From Streptomyces fulvorobeus (GTDB lineage Bacteria > Actinomycetota > Actinomycetes > Streptomycetales > Streptomycetaceae): a DNA stretch of 64,000 nucleotides. The stretch spans positions 620,001 to 684,000 of the forward strand of contig NZ_BLWC01000001.1 in assembly GCF_013167895.1 (NCBI RefSeq), read 5' to 3'. Within the stretch, counting starts at the first letter, position 1, and each line of letters opens with the position of its first letter. This document shows positions 10,805 to 20,361 of the stretch, in pieces. The position numbers and the translations under genes are program-made. The notes under the pieces are model-generated. The model did not search any database, was not told where the DNA came from, and saw only the letters and a list, made by a program, of their open reading frames with translations.

Positions 10805-11053
10805 TCAGACGCCGGGCAGGGGGTCCTGCTCGACCTCGTGACGCCGCATGCGGGTGTCCGGGGCGGCGGGGTGCAGTTTGGCGTCGCAGGCGGGGCCGAG
10901 CCCGGTGCGGCGTGACGCCGTACCGGTGAGGGGACGTCCGCACATCCGGCAGCGCACCAGGCGGCGGCCGGTGATCACGTCGGACTCGGGTGGTGTCCCG
11001 GCTCCGGGAGCGGGGAAGGCCACCGGAAGGGGCTCTGGTTCGCAGGACGGCAC
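10805..11053 (-). CDS. Small zinc-ribbon protein (DUF6011-like)
   Basis: An 82-aa protein centred on VRCRMCGRPLTG...GLGPACDAKL, where two Cys pairs (CRMC and a later Cys) suggest a small zinc-binding fold. Streptomycete proteins of this size with the same GLGPAC segment are known as DUF6011 and have no assigned role. It is convergent with tesB and divergent from the cupin regulator. Confidence 0.65.
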   Translation of the reverse strand: MPSCEPEPLPVAFPAPGAGTPPESDVITGRRLVRCRMCGRPLTGTASRRTGLGPACDAKLHPAAPDTRMRRHEVEQDPLPGV

Positions 11054-11119
11054 GCACCGATCCTCTCAGGTGCGGCCGCTCCCCCGCCGCTCGCGTGTCC
11101 GGCCGCCATCGTTTCCCTG

Positions 11120-11722
11120 ATGAGAGATATCCTCTCCGCTGTGAGAGACAGGGAAGGGCTGGAGCCCGGCTCCGTCGATGCCCGGCTGGCCGCCCGGCTG
11201 GGCGAACTGCGCACCGGCCGCGGCTGGTCGCTCGACGAGCTGTCCCGCCGCAGCGGAGTGAGCCGCTCGACACTGTCACGGCTGGAGCGCGGCGAGCTGA
11301 GCCCGACCGCGGCGCTGCTGGGACGGCTGTGCACGGTGTACGGACGGACCGTGTCGCGCCTGCTGCTGGAGGTGGAGTCCGAGCCTCCGCTGCTCGTGCC
11401 CGCGGACCGGCAGGCCGTGTGGCGGGACGAGCGCTCCGGCTTTGTACGCCGTTCCGTCTCGCCGCCGCACGCCGGACTGCGCGGTGAGGTGATCGAGGGC
11501 AGGCTCGACGCGGGCGCCACCGTCTCCTGCGAGGGCGCGCCCGTCCCCGGCCTCGAACAGCACCTCTGGGTCCTGGAGGGGACAGTGGAGATCACGGTCC
11601 ACGGGAGCGTCCACACGGTTCGCACCGGTGACTGCCTGCGGTTCCGGCTGCACGGCCCCTCCCGCTTCCACTGCCCCGGACCCGGCCCGGTCCGGTACGC
11701 CCTGCTGACCGTACTTCCCTGA
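11120..11722 (+). CDS. XRE-family regulator with C-terminal cupin
   Basis: A 200-aa protein. Residues ~22-75 form a helix-turn-helix (WSLDELSRRSGVSRSTLSRLERG), and residues ~110-195 a cupin beta-barrel that may sense a small ligand. Members of this family commonly repress a neighbouring enzyme gene; here a GNAT acetyltransferase follows 44 nt downstream on the same strand. The start could be the ATG at 11120 or the GTG at 11141 (reading VRDREGLEPG). A palindrome overlaps the ATG, which would favour the GTG if it is an operator. Confidence 0.88.
   Translation: MRDILSAVRDREGLEPGSVDARLAARLGELRTGRGWSLDELSRRSGVSRSTLSRLERGELSPTAALLGRLCTVYGRTVSRLLLEVESEPPLLVPADRQAVWRDERSGFVRRSVSPPHAGLRGEVIEGRLDAGATVSCEGAPVPGLEQHLWVLEGTVEITVHGSVHTVRTGDCLRFRLHGPSRFHCPGPGPVRYALLTVLP
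11122..11136. promoter_or_regulatory. Candidate autoregulatory operator of the XRE-cupin gene
   Basis: GAGAG-ATATC-CTCTC, 5-bp arms around a 5-bp centre, lying on the annotated start codon of the regulator. The position fits autorepression but binding is inferred only. Confidence 0.35.
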
Positions 11723-11766
11723 CCACCGCACCCGACCCCTTCAGCGCCGAGAAAGGCATCTGCGAC

Positions 11767-12312
11767 ATGACCGAGATCGTCCCCGTGACCGGCCCAGGGC
11801 TGGTCACGTACGCCGACGAGCTGGCGGCCCTCCTGGTGGACACCGTCAACGGCGGTTCCTCGGTCGGTTTCCTCGCTCCGCTCGACCGCGGTGAGGCCGC
11901 CGCGTGGTGGCGGGAGCGGGCCGCGTCCGTGGAGGCCGGCCATCACCTGGTGTGGCTCGCCCGCGACGGGGAACGGGTGGCCGGCACCATCGGCCTGACC
12001 CGCCCGCCGCTCCCCAACGCCCGCCACCGCGCCGAGGTGGCGAAACTGATGGTCCGGCCCTCGGCACGGGGGCAGGGGCTCGGCCGCCGTCTGCTCGCGG
12101 CCGCCGAAGAGGCGGCGGCCGCGTCCGGCGTGACCCTGCTGATCCTGGACACCGAGTCGGGCGGTCCCGCGGAACACCTCTACCGCTCGGCGGGGTGGAC
12201 GGAGTGCGGGTCCGTCCCGGACTACGCGGGCGATCCGGCCGGGGTGCTGCGGCCGTCCACCTTCTACTACAAGAAGGTGGGCGACCCCGGCGCCTCCGGG
12301 GCAGCACAATGA
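11767..12312 (+). CDS. GNAT-family N-acetyltransferase
   Basis: A 181-aa acetyl-CoA-dependent acetyltransferase. The pyrophosphate-binding motif A reads RPSARGQGLGRRLL near residue 100, and the fold continues through LYRSAGWTECG. The start ATG follows a GAGAAAGG-type ribosome-binding site. Its place behind the cupin regulator suggests joint control, with the ligand of that regulator possibly its substrate. Substrate not predictable. Confidence 0.88.
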   Translation: MTEIVPVTGPGLVTYADELAALLVDTVNGGSSVGFLAPLDRGEAAAWWRERAASVEAGHHLVWLARDGERVAGTIGLTRPPLPNARHRAEVAKLMVRPSARGQGLGRRLLAAAEEAAAASGVTLLILDTESGGPAEHLYRSAGWTECGSVPDYAGDPAGVLRPSTFYYKKVGDPGASGAAQ

Positions 12313-12344
12313 AGACCGACACCACGCGACCGAGGAGTAGCCGA

Positions 12345-12833
12345 ATGACGCTGTACGACATCCCGCTCCGCACGCTCACCGGCGAGCCGACCACGCTCGC
12401 AGCCCACCGGGGCAAAGCCCTCCTGGTGGTGAACGTGGCCTCCAAGTGCGGACTCACCCCGCAGTACGAGGGTCTGGAGCGGCTCCAGAAGCGGTACGGC
12501 GACCGCGGCTTCACCGTTCTCGGTGTTCCCTGCAACCAGTTCGCCGGCCAGGAGCCCGGCAGCGCCGAGGAGATCCAGAGCTTCTGCTCGGCCACGTACG
12601 GCGTCAGCTTCCCGCTCCTGGAGAAGCTCGACGTCAACGGTGACGACCGCCACCCGCTGTACGCGGAGCTGACGAAGCTCGCGGACGCCGACGGTGCCGC
12701 CGGTGACGTCCAGTGGAACTTCGAGAAGTTCCTGATCTCCCCGGCGGGCGAGCCGGTGGCCCGTATCCGGCCGCGCACCGAGCCGGAGGAGTCAGAGGTC
12801 GTCGCCGCCATCGAGGCCCAGCTGCCGGCCTGA
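12345..12833 (+). CDS. Glutathione peroxidase family thiol peroxidase
   Basis: A 162-aa cytosolic peroxidase reducing hydroperoxides. The active-site Cys is C35 in NVASKCGLT, replacing selenocysteine. The partner motif CNQFAGQEPG (Gln ~71) and the Trp in VQWNFEKFL (~125) complete the catalytic set. As Streptomyces uses mycothiol and thioredoxin rather than glutathione, the likely reductant is thioredoxin. The ATG at 12345 follows GAGGAG. It lies 32 nt after the GNAT gene, so the two are probably one transcript. Confidence 0.92.
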   Translation: MTLYDIPLRTLTGEPTTLAAHRGKALLVVNVASKCGLTPQYEGLERLQKRYGDRGFTVLGVPCNQFAGQEPGSAEEIQSFCSATYGVSFPLLEKLDVNGDDRHPLYAELTKLADADGAAGDVQWNFEKFLISPAGEPVARIRPRTEPEESEVVAAIEAQLPA

Positions 12834-12842
12834 CCCGCCGCT

Positions 12843-12877
12843 CGCCGGACGGGCGCGCCGATCGGCCCCGTCCGGCG
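12843..12877. terminator. Terminator between GPx and acyl-CoA dehydrogenase genes
   Basis: CGCCGGACGGG (12843-12853) pairs perfectly with CCCGTCCGGCG (12867-12877) across a 13-nt loop between convergent genes. Confidence 0.65.
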
Positions 12878-12906
12878 TGCGAGGGTGATGCGGCCCGGGG
12901 GCCCGT

Positions 12907-14136
12907 CTAGCGGATCGGCATGCCGGAGAGCGTGCGGGCGATCACGAGGCGCTGGATCTCGCTGGTGCCCTCGAAGATCGTGTAGATCGCGGCGTCCCGG
13001 TGCATCCGCTCCACCGGGTACTCACGGGTGAAGCCGTTGCCGCCGAGGATCTGGACGGCCTGGGCCGTGACCTTCTTCGCCGTCTCGCTCGCGTAGAGCT
13101 TCGACATGGAGCCCTCCGCCGAGGTGAACGGCTTGCCCGTGGTCGCCATCCAGGAGGCGCGCCAGACCAGCAGCCGGGCCGCGTCGATCTGGGTACGCAT
13201 GTCGGCGAGCTGGAAGGCGATGCCCTGGTTGTCGATGATCGGCCGGCCGAACTGGGTACGAGTCTTCGCGTAGTCGAGCGCCACCTCGTACGCCGCGCGT
13301 GCCGTACCGACGGCCATGGCGCCGACGGCGGGGCGGGACGCCTCGAAGGTGGCCATCGCGGCGTTCCTGCCGCGCTCGCCCCCGCCGCCGCCGGCCCGCT
13401 CCCGGGCGCGCGCCAGGCGTGCGTCGAGCTTCTCCTTGCCGCCCAGCAGGCAGCTGCCGGGCACCCGTACGTCCTCCAGCACGACCTCGGCGGTGTGCGA
13501 GGCGCGGATGCCGTGCTTCTTGAACTTCTGCCCCTGGGAGAGCCCCGCGGTCCTCGGCGGGACGATGAAGGAGGCGTGGCCCCTGGAGCCGAGCTCCGGG
13601 TCGACGACCGCGACGACGACGTGGACGTTGGCGATCCCGCCGTTGGTCGCCCAGGTCTTCGTACCGTTGAGGACCCACTCGTCCTTGGCCTGGTCGTAGA
13701 CGGCGCGGGTGCGCATCGCGCCCACGTCGGAGCCCGCGTCCGGCTCGGACGAGCAGAAGGCGGCGACCTTCACGTCGCCCGGATCGCCGTACATCTGCGG
13801 GATCCAGGTGCCGATCTGCTCCTCGGTGCCGTTGGCGAGGACGCCCACGGCCGCCAGGCCCGTACCGACGATGGAGAGGGCGATGCCCGCGTCGCCCCAG
13901 AAGAGCTCCTCCATGGCCATCGGGATGCCGAGGCCCGTGGGGTCGAAGAACTGCTGCGCGTAGAAGTCGAGGGAGTAGATGCCTACCTTGGCGGCCTCCT
14001 GGATGACGGGCCAGGGAGTCTCCTCACGCTCGTCCCACTCCGAGGCGGCGGGCCGGATGACATCCGCCGCGAAGCCGTGGAGCCAGTCCCGGACCTCCTT
14101 CTGGTCGTCGTTGAGATCGAGTGTGAACTCGGCCAT
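12907..14136 (-). CDS. Acyl-CoA dehydrogenase
   Basis: A 409-aa FAD enzyme of the acyl-CoA dehydrogenase family (alpha,beta-dehydrogenation of acyl-CoA). Recognisable segments are AFCSSEPDAGSDVGAMRTRA and TWATNGGIA in the middle domain, then QFGRPIIDNQGIAFQLADM, and the C-terminal QILGGNGFTREYPVERMHRDA, where the YPVER/IYEGT region holds FAD and the catalytic base zone. It is read divergently from a TetR regulator, and the shared spacer holds a long inverted repeat, so TetR control is likely. Chain-length specificity cannot be told. Confidence 0.93.
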   Translation of the reverse strand: MAEFTLDLNDDQKEVRDWLHGFAADVIRPAASEWDEREETPWPVIQEAAKVGIYSLDFYAQQFFDPTGLGIPMAMEELFWGDAGIALSIVGTGLAAVGVLANGTEEQIGTWIPQMYGDPGDVKVAAFCSSEPDAGSDVGAMRTRAVYDQAKDEWVLNGTKTWATNGGIANVHVVVAVVDPELGSRGHASFIVPPRTAGLSQGQKFKKHGIRASHTAEVVLEDVRVPGSCLLGGKEKLDARLARARERAGGGGGERGRNAAMATFEASRPAVGAMAVGTARAAYEVALDYAKTRTQFGRPIIDNQGIAFQLADMRTQIDAARLLVWRASWMATTGKPFTSAEGSMSKLYASETAKKVTAQAVQILGGNGFTREYPVERMHRDAAIYTIFEGTSEIQRLVIARTLSGMPIR

Positions 14137-14171
14137 GTTCCCCTCCGTGCACTGCCGTGGAAAAACGTACG

Positions 14172-14208
14172 TTACTTGCGGTAACTACAGTCTGTTACCG
14201 ACAAGTAA
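14172..14208. promoter_or_regulatory. TetR-type operator in ACAD/tetR divergent spacer
   Basis: TTACTTGCGGTAAC (14172-14185), an 8-nt spacer, then GTTACCGACAAGTAA (14194-14208): an almost perfect inverted repeat with one indel. A TTGACA hexamer for the minus strand lies at 14218-14213, so the repeat would sit over the -10 region of the dehydrogenase promoter. Confidence 0.65.
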
Positions 14209-14310
14209 GCACTGTCAACCACCCGGACTCCGGTCCGCGCCACCGCGGACCATGGTGTTACGTTGCCCAGGCTCGAAGAGAAGGCACGGCCAGGGGCGGG
14301 GAGAGACGAC

Positions 14311-14961
14311 ATGGAGACCACACGGCAGGCCGAGCGCCAGCGGAGCGCCGCCGAGCGCCGCCGGCGCGAACTCCTCGAAGCCGCGGACCGGGTGGTGCTC
14401 AGGGACGGGCCCAAGGCGTCGATGAACGCGATCGCCGCGGAGGCCGGGATCACCAAGCCCATCCTCTACCGCCACTTCGGCGACAAGGGCGGGCTCTACC
14501 GCGCCCTCGCCAAGCGTCACACCGACTCCCTGCTCAGCGCCCTGCGCGCCGCGCTCGACGCGCCCGCCCAGCGCCGGGAGCGGGTCGAGGCGACCCTCGA
14601 CACGTATCTCGCGGCGATCGAGGCCCGCCCCCAGGTCTACCGCTTCCTGATGCACCCCTCCGACGACGCGGCTCCCGCGCCCGAGCAGGGCTTCGACGTC
14701 GGCCGGCACTCGGCCCCGCTGCTGCGCCGCCTGGGCGAGGAGCTGGGCAAGGTGATAGCCGAGCGGGTGGACCTGGGTCCCGGCAACGAACAGATGGCCC
14801 GCATATGGGGCCACGGAATCGTCGGCATGATGCACGCGGCGGGCGACTGGTGGCTGAGCGACCGCCCGTGCTCACGCGCCCAGTTGGTGCGCAGCCTCGC
14901 CGACCTGCTCTGGGGCAGGCTCGCCGAGGCGGGCGACCGGCCCGGCGGCCCCGGCTTCTGA
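14311..14961 (+). CDS. TetR-family transcriptional regulator
   Basis: A 216-aa regulator. The N-terminal helix-turn-helix reads NAIAAEAGITKPILYRHFGDKG (residues ~35-56), followed by an all-helical ligand domain. The ATG at 14311 is preceded by GGGGAGAG; an upstream in-frame start at 14263 would bury this site. It probably represses the divergent acyl-CoA dehydrogenase and responds to an acyl-CoA or related ligand (inference from context). Confidence 0.9.
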   Translation: METTRQAERQRSAAERRRRELLEAADRVVLRDGPKASMNAIAAEAGITKPILYRHFGDKGGLYRALAKRHTDSLLSALRAALDAPAQRRERVEATLDTYLAAIEARPQVYRFLMHPSDDAAPAPEQGFDVGRHSAPLLRRLGEELGKVIAERVDLGPGNEQMARIWGHGIVGMMHAAGDWWLSDRPCSRAQLVRSLADLLWGRLAEAGDRPGGPGF

Positions 14962-14968
14962 GCCGCGC

Positions 14969-15511
14969 TCAGCCGGTCCCCCACGGCGCCCGCCGGACCG
15001 CGCGCAGCGCCCTGGCCCGGCGCAGTCCGGTGAGCCGGTCGGTGTAGACGGTTCCCCGGAGGTGGTCGCACTCGTGCTGGAGGCACCGGGCGAACCAGCC
15101 GGTGCCGGTGATCCGCACCGGATTCCCCTCGATGTCCACCCCTTCGACGACGGCTCGGTCGAAGCGCTCGGTCCCCGCCTCAAGGCCCGGAAGTGAAAGA
15201 CAACCCTCCGGTCCGCGTACGGTGATCCCGTCCACCTCGATCAGTACCGGATTCACGACATGGCCCAGGTGACGAAGATCATCGTCATCCGGACAGTCGT
15301 ATACGAACACCTTCAGCCCAACGCCGATCTGGTTGGCGGCGAGTCCCACACCCTGCGCCGCGTACATCGTGGCGAACATGTCCTCGACCAGGCGGGCGAG
15401 GGCCGGCCCGAAGTCGGTGACCTCCTCGCAGGGGCTGTGCAGGACGGGGTCGCCGAAGAGACTCATGGCACGAACGAGTCCGGAACTGCCGGGGATCGGG
15501 CGGTTTCGCAT
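14969..15511 (-). CDS. def: Peptide deformylase
   Basis: A 180-aa metalloenzyme removing the formyl group from nascent proteins. All three signature motifs are present: GVGLAANQIGV, EGCLSLP (metal-binding Cys ~103) and QHECDHLRG (HExxH-type, ~146). The ATG at 15511 gives the usual streptomycete N-terminus MRNRPIPG; a later in-frame ATG (MSLFGDP) is the alternative. Convergent with tetR, ending 8 nt apart. Confidence 0.95.
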   Translation of the reverse strand: MRNRPIPGSSGLVRAMSLFGDPVLHSPCEEVTDFGPALARLVEDMFATMYAAQGVGLAANQIGVGLKVFVYDCPDDDDLRHLGHVVNPVLIEVDGITVRGPEGCLSLPGLEAGTERFDRAVVEGVDIEGNPVRITGTGWFARCLQHECDHLRGTVYTDRLTGLRRARALRAVRRAPWGTG

Positions 15512-15625
15512 GGCGGCAAGCGTACGTTCCGCCGCGGGCCGCACCTTCCCGTGGTGCCGCGGTGCGGTCGTGGCACCGGACATCGATAGGCTGGGCGCGG
15601 ACCGATGCAAGGAGGATCTAGGACG

Positions 15626-16864
15626 ATGGCAGGCAACACGGAGCCGTTGTCGCCGCGGGCCAAGCTCGCCGTGACGGCGGGCAAGGCCGCGGCGGCGGTG
15701 TCGCGCGCTGCGGGGCGCGGCAGCGGATCGGTGATCGGCGGCCGGGTGGCGCTCAAGCTCGACCCCGACCTGCTGGGGCGGCTGGCGCAGCACCTGGACG
15801 TGATCCTCGTGTCGGCGACGAACGGCAAGACGACCACCACCCGGCTGATCGCCGAGGCACTGCAGGCCGCGGGGCCCGTCGTGTCGAACGCGCTGGGTGC
15901 CAACATGCCGGCGGGGATCACCTCCGCGCTGGCCGGCGGCTCGGACGCGAAGTACGGCGTGATCGAGGTCGACGAGAAGTACCTCGCCGGAGTCGCCCGC
16001 GACACGACACCCAAGGTGATCGCGCTGCTCAACCTCTCGCGCGACCAGCTGGACCGCGCGGCGGAGACCCGGATGCTGGCCGAGAAGTGGCGTGAGGGCC
16101 TGTCCGGCTCGAAGGCCGTGATCGTGGCCAACGCCGACGACCCGCTGATCGTCTGGGCGGCGTCCTCCTCCCCCAACGTGGTGTGGGTCGCGGCCGGTCA
16201 GGCGTGGAAGGACGACGCCTGGTCCTGCCCGTCGTGCGGTGGCGTGATGCAGCGCCCCGGCGACGACTGGTTCTGCGGCGAGTGCGGTTTCCGCCGCCCC
16301 GCCCCCAGCTGGGCGCTGAACGGCGACTACGTGCTCGACCCGCACGGCTCGGCCTGGCCCATCCATCTCCAGCTGCCCGGGCGGGCGAACAAGGCGAACG
16401 CCACGAGCTCCGCCGCGGTCGCCGCCGTCTTCGGTGTGCCGCCGCAGGTGGCCCTGGAGCGCATGTACCAGGTGCAGGCCGTGGCGGGCCGCTACGACGT
16501 GGTCACCTTCCTCGGCCGTGAGCTGCGGCTGCTGCTGGCGAAGAACCCGGCGGGCTGGCTGGAAACGTTCTCCCTGATCGACCCGCCGCCCACACCGGTG
16601 ATCCTCTCCGTCAACGCCCGCGGCGCGGACGGCACGGACACCTCCTGGCTCTGGGACGTCGACTACACCCAGCTGTACGGCCACCCGATCTTCGTACTGG
16701 GTGACCGGAAGCTGGACCTCGCGGTCCGCCTTGAGGTGGCCGGTCTCGACTTCCGCGTCTGCGAGACCCTGGACGAGGCCGTCCAGCTCGCACCGCCCGG
16801 CCGTATCGAGGTCATCGCCAACTACACCGCCTTCCAGGATCTGCGCCGTCGTGTCGGCAACTGA
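15626..16864 (+). CDS. murT: Lipid II isoglutaminyl synthase, Mur ligase subunit MurT
   Basis: A 412-aa Mur-ligase-family protein that, with GatD, amidates D-glutamate of lipid II to D-isoglutamine. The ATP-binding P-loop is SATNGKTTTTR (~63-73). A four-cysteine zinc ribbon (CPSC...CGEC, ~200-223), typical of MurT, interrupts the central domain. The C-terminal DUF1727 region follows. AAGGAGG (15609-15615) stands 10 nt before ATG 15626, excluding the in-frame ATG at 15605. Upstream of gatD by 33 nt in the same operon. Confidence 0.94.
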   Translation: MAGNTEPLSPRAKLAVTAGKAAAAVSRAAGRGSGSVIGGRVALKLDPDLLGRLAQHLDVILVSATNGKTTTTRLIAEALQAAGPVVSNALGANMPAGITSALAGGSDAKYGVIEVDEKYLAGVARDTTPKVIALLNLSRDQLDRAAETRMLAEKWREGLSGSKAVIVANADDPLIVWAASSSPNVVWVAAGQAWKDDAWSCPSCGGVMQRPGDDWFCGECGFRRPAPSWALNGDYVLDPHGSAWPIHLQLPGRANKANATSSAAVAAVFGVPPQVALERMYQVQAVAGRYDVVTFLGRELRLLLAKNPAGWLETFSLIDPPPTPVILSVNARGADGTDTSWLWDVDYTQLYGHPIFVLGDRKLDLAVRLEVAGLDFRVCETLDEAVQLAPPGRIEVIANYTAFQDLRRRVGN

Positions 16865-16897
16865 CCCCGGCCCCGGCCCCTCCGGAGAGGACGAAGC

Positions 16898-17626
16898 ATG
16901 AGCAACAACAGCCTGCGGCTGGTGTGGGTCTACCCCGACCTCCTCAGCACCTACGGCGACCAGGGCAACGCCCTCGTGGTGGAACGCCGGGCCCGTCAGC
17001 GCGGTCTCGACGTGCAGCGCGTCGACGTCCGCAGCGACCAGCCCATCCCCACCTCCGGGGACATCTACCTGATCGGCGGCGGTGAGGACCGGCCGCAGCG
17101 GCTCGCCGCCGAGCGTCTGCGCCGTGACGGCGGCCTGAGCCGGGCCGCGTCCAACGGCGCGATCATCTTCTCGGTGTGCGCGGGCTACCAGATCCTCGGC
17201 CACGAGTTCATCAACGACCTCGGCGAGCGCGAGCCGGGTCTCGGCCTGCTCGACGTGGTCTCCACGCGCGGTGACGGCGCCCGGTGCGTCGGTGACGTGC
17301 TCGCGGACATCGACCCCAAGCTGGGCCTGCCGCCCCTGACCGGTTTCGAGAACCACCAGGGGATCACCCATCTCGGCCCGACGGCGCGGCCGTTCGCCCG
17401 CGTCCAGTTCGGCCGGGGCAACGGCACCGGGGACGGCACCGAGGGCGCGTACAACGACACGGTGTTCGGTACGTACATGCACGGCCCCGTGATGGCACGC
17501 AATCCGCTGATCGCGGATCTGCTGCTGAAGCTGGCCCTCGACGTGAACGCGCTGCCGCCGACCGACGACCGCTGGTACGAGGCGCTGCGCTCCGAGCGCA
17601 TCGCCGCGGCGACACAGCCCGCCTGA
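16898..17626 (+). CDS. gatD: Lipid II isoglutaminyl synthase, glutamine amidotransferase subunit GatD
   Basis: A 242-aa class I (CobB/CobQ-type) glutamine amidotransferase supplying ammonia to MurT. The nucleophile is C94 in FSVCAGYQILGHE, the same number as in staphylococcal GatD, and the catalytic His is H195 in TYMHGPV. It follows murT at 33 nt with GGAGAGGA as ribosome-binding site. Confidence 0.94.
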   Translation: MSNNSLRLVWVYPDLLSTYGDQGNALVVERRARQRGLDVQRVDVRSDQPIPTSGDIYLIGGGEDRPQRLAAERLRRDGGLSRAASNGAIIFSVCAGYQILGHEFINDLGEREPGLGLLDVVSTRGDGARCVGDVLADIDPKLGLPPLTGFENHQGITHLGPTARPFARVQFGRGNGTGDGTEGAYNDTVFGTYMHGPVMARNPLIADLLLKLALDVNALPPTDDRWYEALRSERIAAATQPA

Positions 17627-17678
17627 GGCCGTTTCGGCTCAACTGAGCGGCGTCCAGCAGGCGGACGCCGGGTAGGGT

Positions 17679-17708
17679 CCCGCCACCCCGCGCCGGTAGG
17701 GTGGCGGG
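17679..17708 (+). terminator. Hairpin after gatD
   Basis: CCCGCCACCC (17679-17688) pairs with GGGTGGCGGG (17699-17708) over a 10-nt loop. A smaller hairpin (GGCGTCC/GGACGCC, 17649-17669) precedes it. It separates gatD from pfkA. Confidence 0.5.
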
Positions 17709-17767
17709 GATCAAACCGGACGACGTGGTCCGGTCGTCGGCCCCACGTTGCAAAGGTTCCCCGGGCA

Positions 17768-18793
<1,026 letters not shown>

Positions 18794-18811
18794 CCCGTAC
18801 GGGCTTCCCGG

Positions 18812-18845
18812 ACCGCCCCCGGCCGCAACCGCGGCCGGGGGCGGT
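18812..18845 (+). terminator. Strong terminator after pfkA
   Basis: A perfect 15-bp stem (18812-18826 with 18831-18845) and a 4-nt loop AACC, 18 nt after the stop, followed by TCTAC. Confidence 0.85.
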
Positions 18846-18904
18846 TCTACTCTGGACCCGGACAAGCGGCACGAATCGGGGATGCCCCCGGCGGGAGTGA
18901 ACAG

Positions 18905-19855
18905 ATGGAGCACAGCGGGCACGGCATGAACATGGATCTGCCGCCGTTCACGCTGGGGCGTGGGCTGGCGTTCTCCGCGGACCCGTTCTTCCTGGTCGGC
19001 TGCGTGCTGGCCCTCGCGCTGTACGGGTACGCCGTACTGCGGCTGCGCAGGCGCGGGGACGGCTGGCCGGTCAACCGGACCGTCTTCTTCGTGATCGGTG
19101 TGCTGTCCATCGCGCTCGTGATGTGCACCGGGCTCAACGACTACGGCATGGTCATGTTCAGCGTGCACATGGTGCAGCACATGGTGATCAGCATGGTGTC
19201 GCCGATCCTGCTGCTGCTCGGCGCCCCGGTGACCCTGATGCTGCGGGCGCTGCCGGTCGCCGGGCGGGACCGGACCGGGCCCCGCGAAGTGCTGCTGATG
19301 CTGCTGCACAGCCGGTACATGAGGATCGTCACGCACCCGGTGTTCACGATCCCGCTCTTCATCGCCAGCCTGTACGCGCTCTATTTCACGCCACTCTTCG
19401 ACTTCCTCATGGGTTCCAAGCCCGGCCACCTCGCGATGATGCTGCACTTCCTCACCGTGGGTCTGGTGTTCTTCTGGCCGATCATGGGAATCGACCCGGG
19501 ACCGCACCGGCCGGGCTACGTGATGCGGATGATGGAGCTCTTCGCGGGCATGCCGTTCCACGCGTTCTTCGGGATCGCCCTGATGATGGCGAGCCAGCCG
19601 ATGGTGGAGACCTACAGCGATCCGCCGGCCTCGCTGGGCATCGACGCGCTGAGTGACCAGAACTGGGCGGGTGGTATCGCCTGGGCGTTCAGCGAGATCC
19701 CCTCGGTCCTGGTGCTGATCGCGCTGGTCTTCCAGTGGTACCGCTCCGACCAGCGGGCCGCCAAGCGTTCGGACCGGGCGGCCGACCGGGACGGCGACAA
19801 GGAGCTGGCGGCCTACAACGCCTATCTCGCCTCTTTGCAGGCGCGCGGGCGGTAG
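18905..19855 (+). CDS. Cytochrome c oxidase assembly protein, CtaG_2-like
   Basis: A 316-aa integral membrane protein with about seven hydrophobic helices and a His/Met-rich N-terminus (MEHSGHGMNMD). Further His/Met clusters such as VHMVQHMVISMVSP and KPGHLAMMLHFL fit copper handling. The family (caa3-type assembly protein) delivers copper to the oxidase; no oxidase gene is near, so the precise client is inferred. A 52-aa membrane protein gene follows 66 nt later. Confidence 0.83.
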   Translation: MEHSGHGMNMDLPPFTLGRGLAFSADPFFLVGCVLALALYGYAVLRLRRRGDGWPVNRTVFFVIGVLSIALVMCTGLNDYGMVMFSVHMVQHMVISMVSPILLLLGAPVTLMLRALPVAGRDRTGPREVLLMLLHSRYMRIVTHPVFTIPLFIASLYALYFTPLFDFLMGSKPGHLAMMLHFLTVGLVFFWPIMGIDPGPHRPGYVMRMMELFAGMPFHAFFGIALMMASQPMVETYSDPPASLGIDALSDQNWAGGIAWAFSEIPSVLVLIALVFQWYRSDQRAAKRSDRAADRDGDKELAAYNAYLASLQARGR

Positions 19856-19921
19856 CGCGGAGCCTCTCCACGGGGCGACCATGGGCACAACGGCCGCGCG
19901 GCCGGTGAGGAGCGTGCGCGC

Positions 19922-20080
19922 ATGTCCGGTTCCGTGAAGACCATGGGAGTGCTCACCGTCGGAACGCTGGTCACCGTGACGGCGTACACCGTGGCGCTGG
20001 GGAGCAACGGCTGGCTCTGGTTCGGCTGGGTCGTCATCGGCCTGGCGACGCTCGGAATGGCCGCCACGCAGGGGGACTGA
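19922..20080 (+). CDS. Small membrane protein, 52 aa
   Basis: An open frame MSGSVKTMGVLTVG... ending MAATQGD with two hydrophobic stretches (residues ~8-26 and ~31-48) separated by SNGW, i.e. a likely two-helix membrane hairpin. GAGGAGCG stands just upstream of the ATG. Codon use is that of a real gene. Streptomycetes carry similar short proteins next to ctaG-like genes. Function unknown; a structural partner of the upstream protein is possible. Confidence 0.7.
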   Translation: MSGSVKTMGVLTVGTLVTVTAYTVALGSNGWLWFGWVVIGLATLGMAATQGD

Positions 20081-20180
20081 GCCTGGCGGCCGGGCGACGG
20101 CCGGCCGCCAGGGCGACGCGACGGTAGACGCCACCCGCCCCCGCTACGGACCGGGGCGGCCAGGGGTGGTGACGGCTGTC

Positions 20181-20212
20181 CCGCCCGGGCCTCGGCCCCG
20201 AGGCCCGGGCGG
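20181..20212. terminator. Perfect palindrome, likely terminator
   Basis: CCGCCCGGGCCTCGG (20181-20195) and its complement (20198-20212) form a 15-bp stem with a 2-nt nominal loop. It lies in the 437-bp stretch 20081-20517 that has no gene. The left part of this stretch holds only this hairpin and the right part the xylanase promoter described separately. Confidence 0.65.
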
Positions 20213-20361
20213 CGACTGCCCCGGTGCGGCAGCGACGGCATCCCACGGAGCGAGGGGATCATACGATCCGGCACACCCCCGCGGGAGTCTCCCACCGGGT
20301 GCACCGGGCTGACCTGGGGCGACCCGGCGGGGTGCGGTCACCCCTTGAGGCAGTTGCGTTT

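Noticed and set aside
12309..12345. Earlier ATG at 12309 for the peroxidase gene
   Set aside because: It overlaps the GNAT stop, has no ribosome-binding site, and adds residues absent from the family; GAGGAG precedes 12345.
12345..12833. Selenocysteine in the glutathione peroxidase
   Set aside because: The active-site codon is TGC (Cys), not TGA.
14969..17482. Very long open frame on the minus strand across def, murT and gatD
   Set aside because: It is the antisense of murT and gatD produced by high third-position GC; only the def part at 14969-15511 has family motifs.
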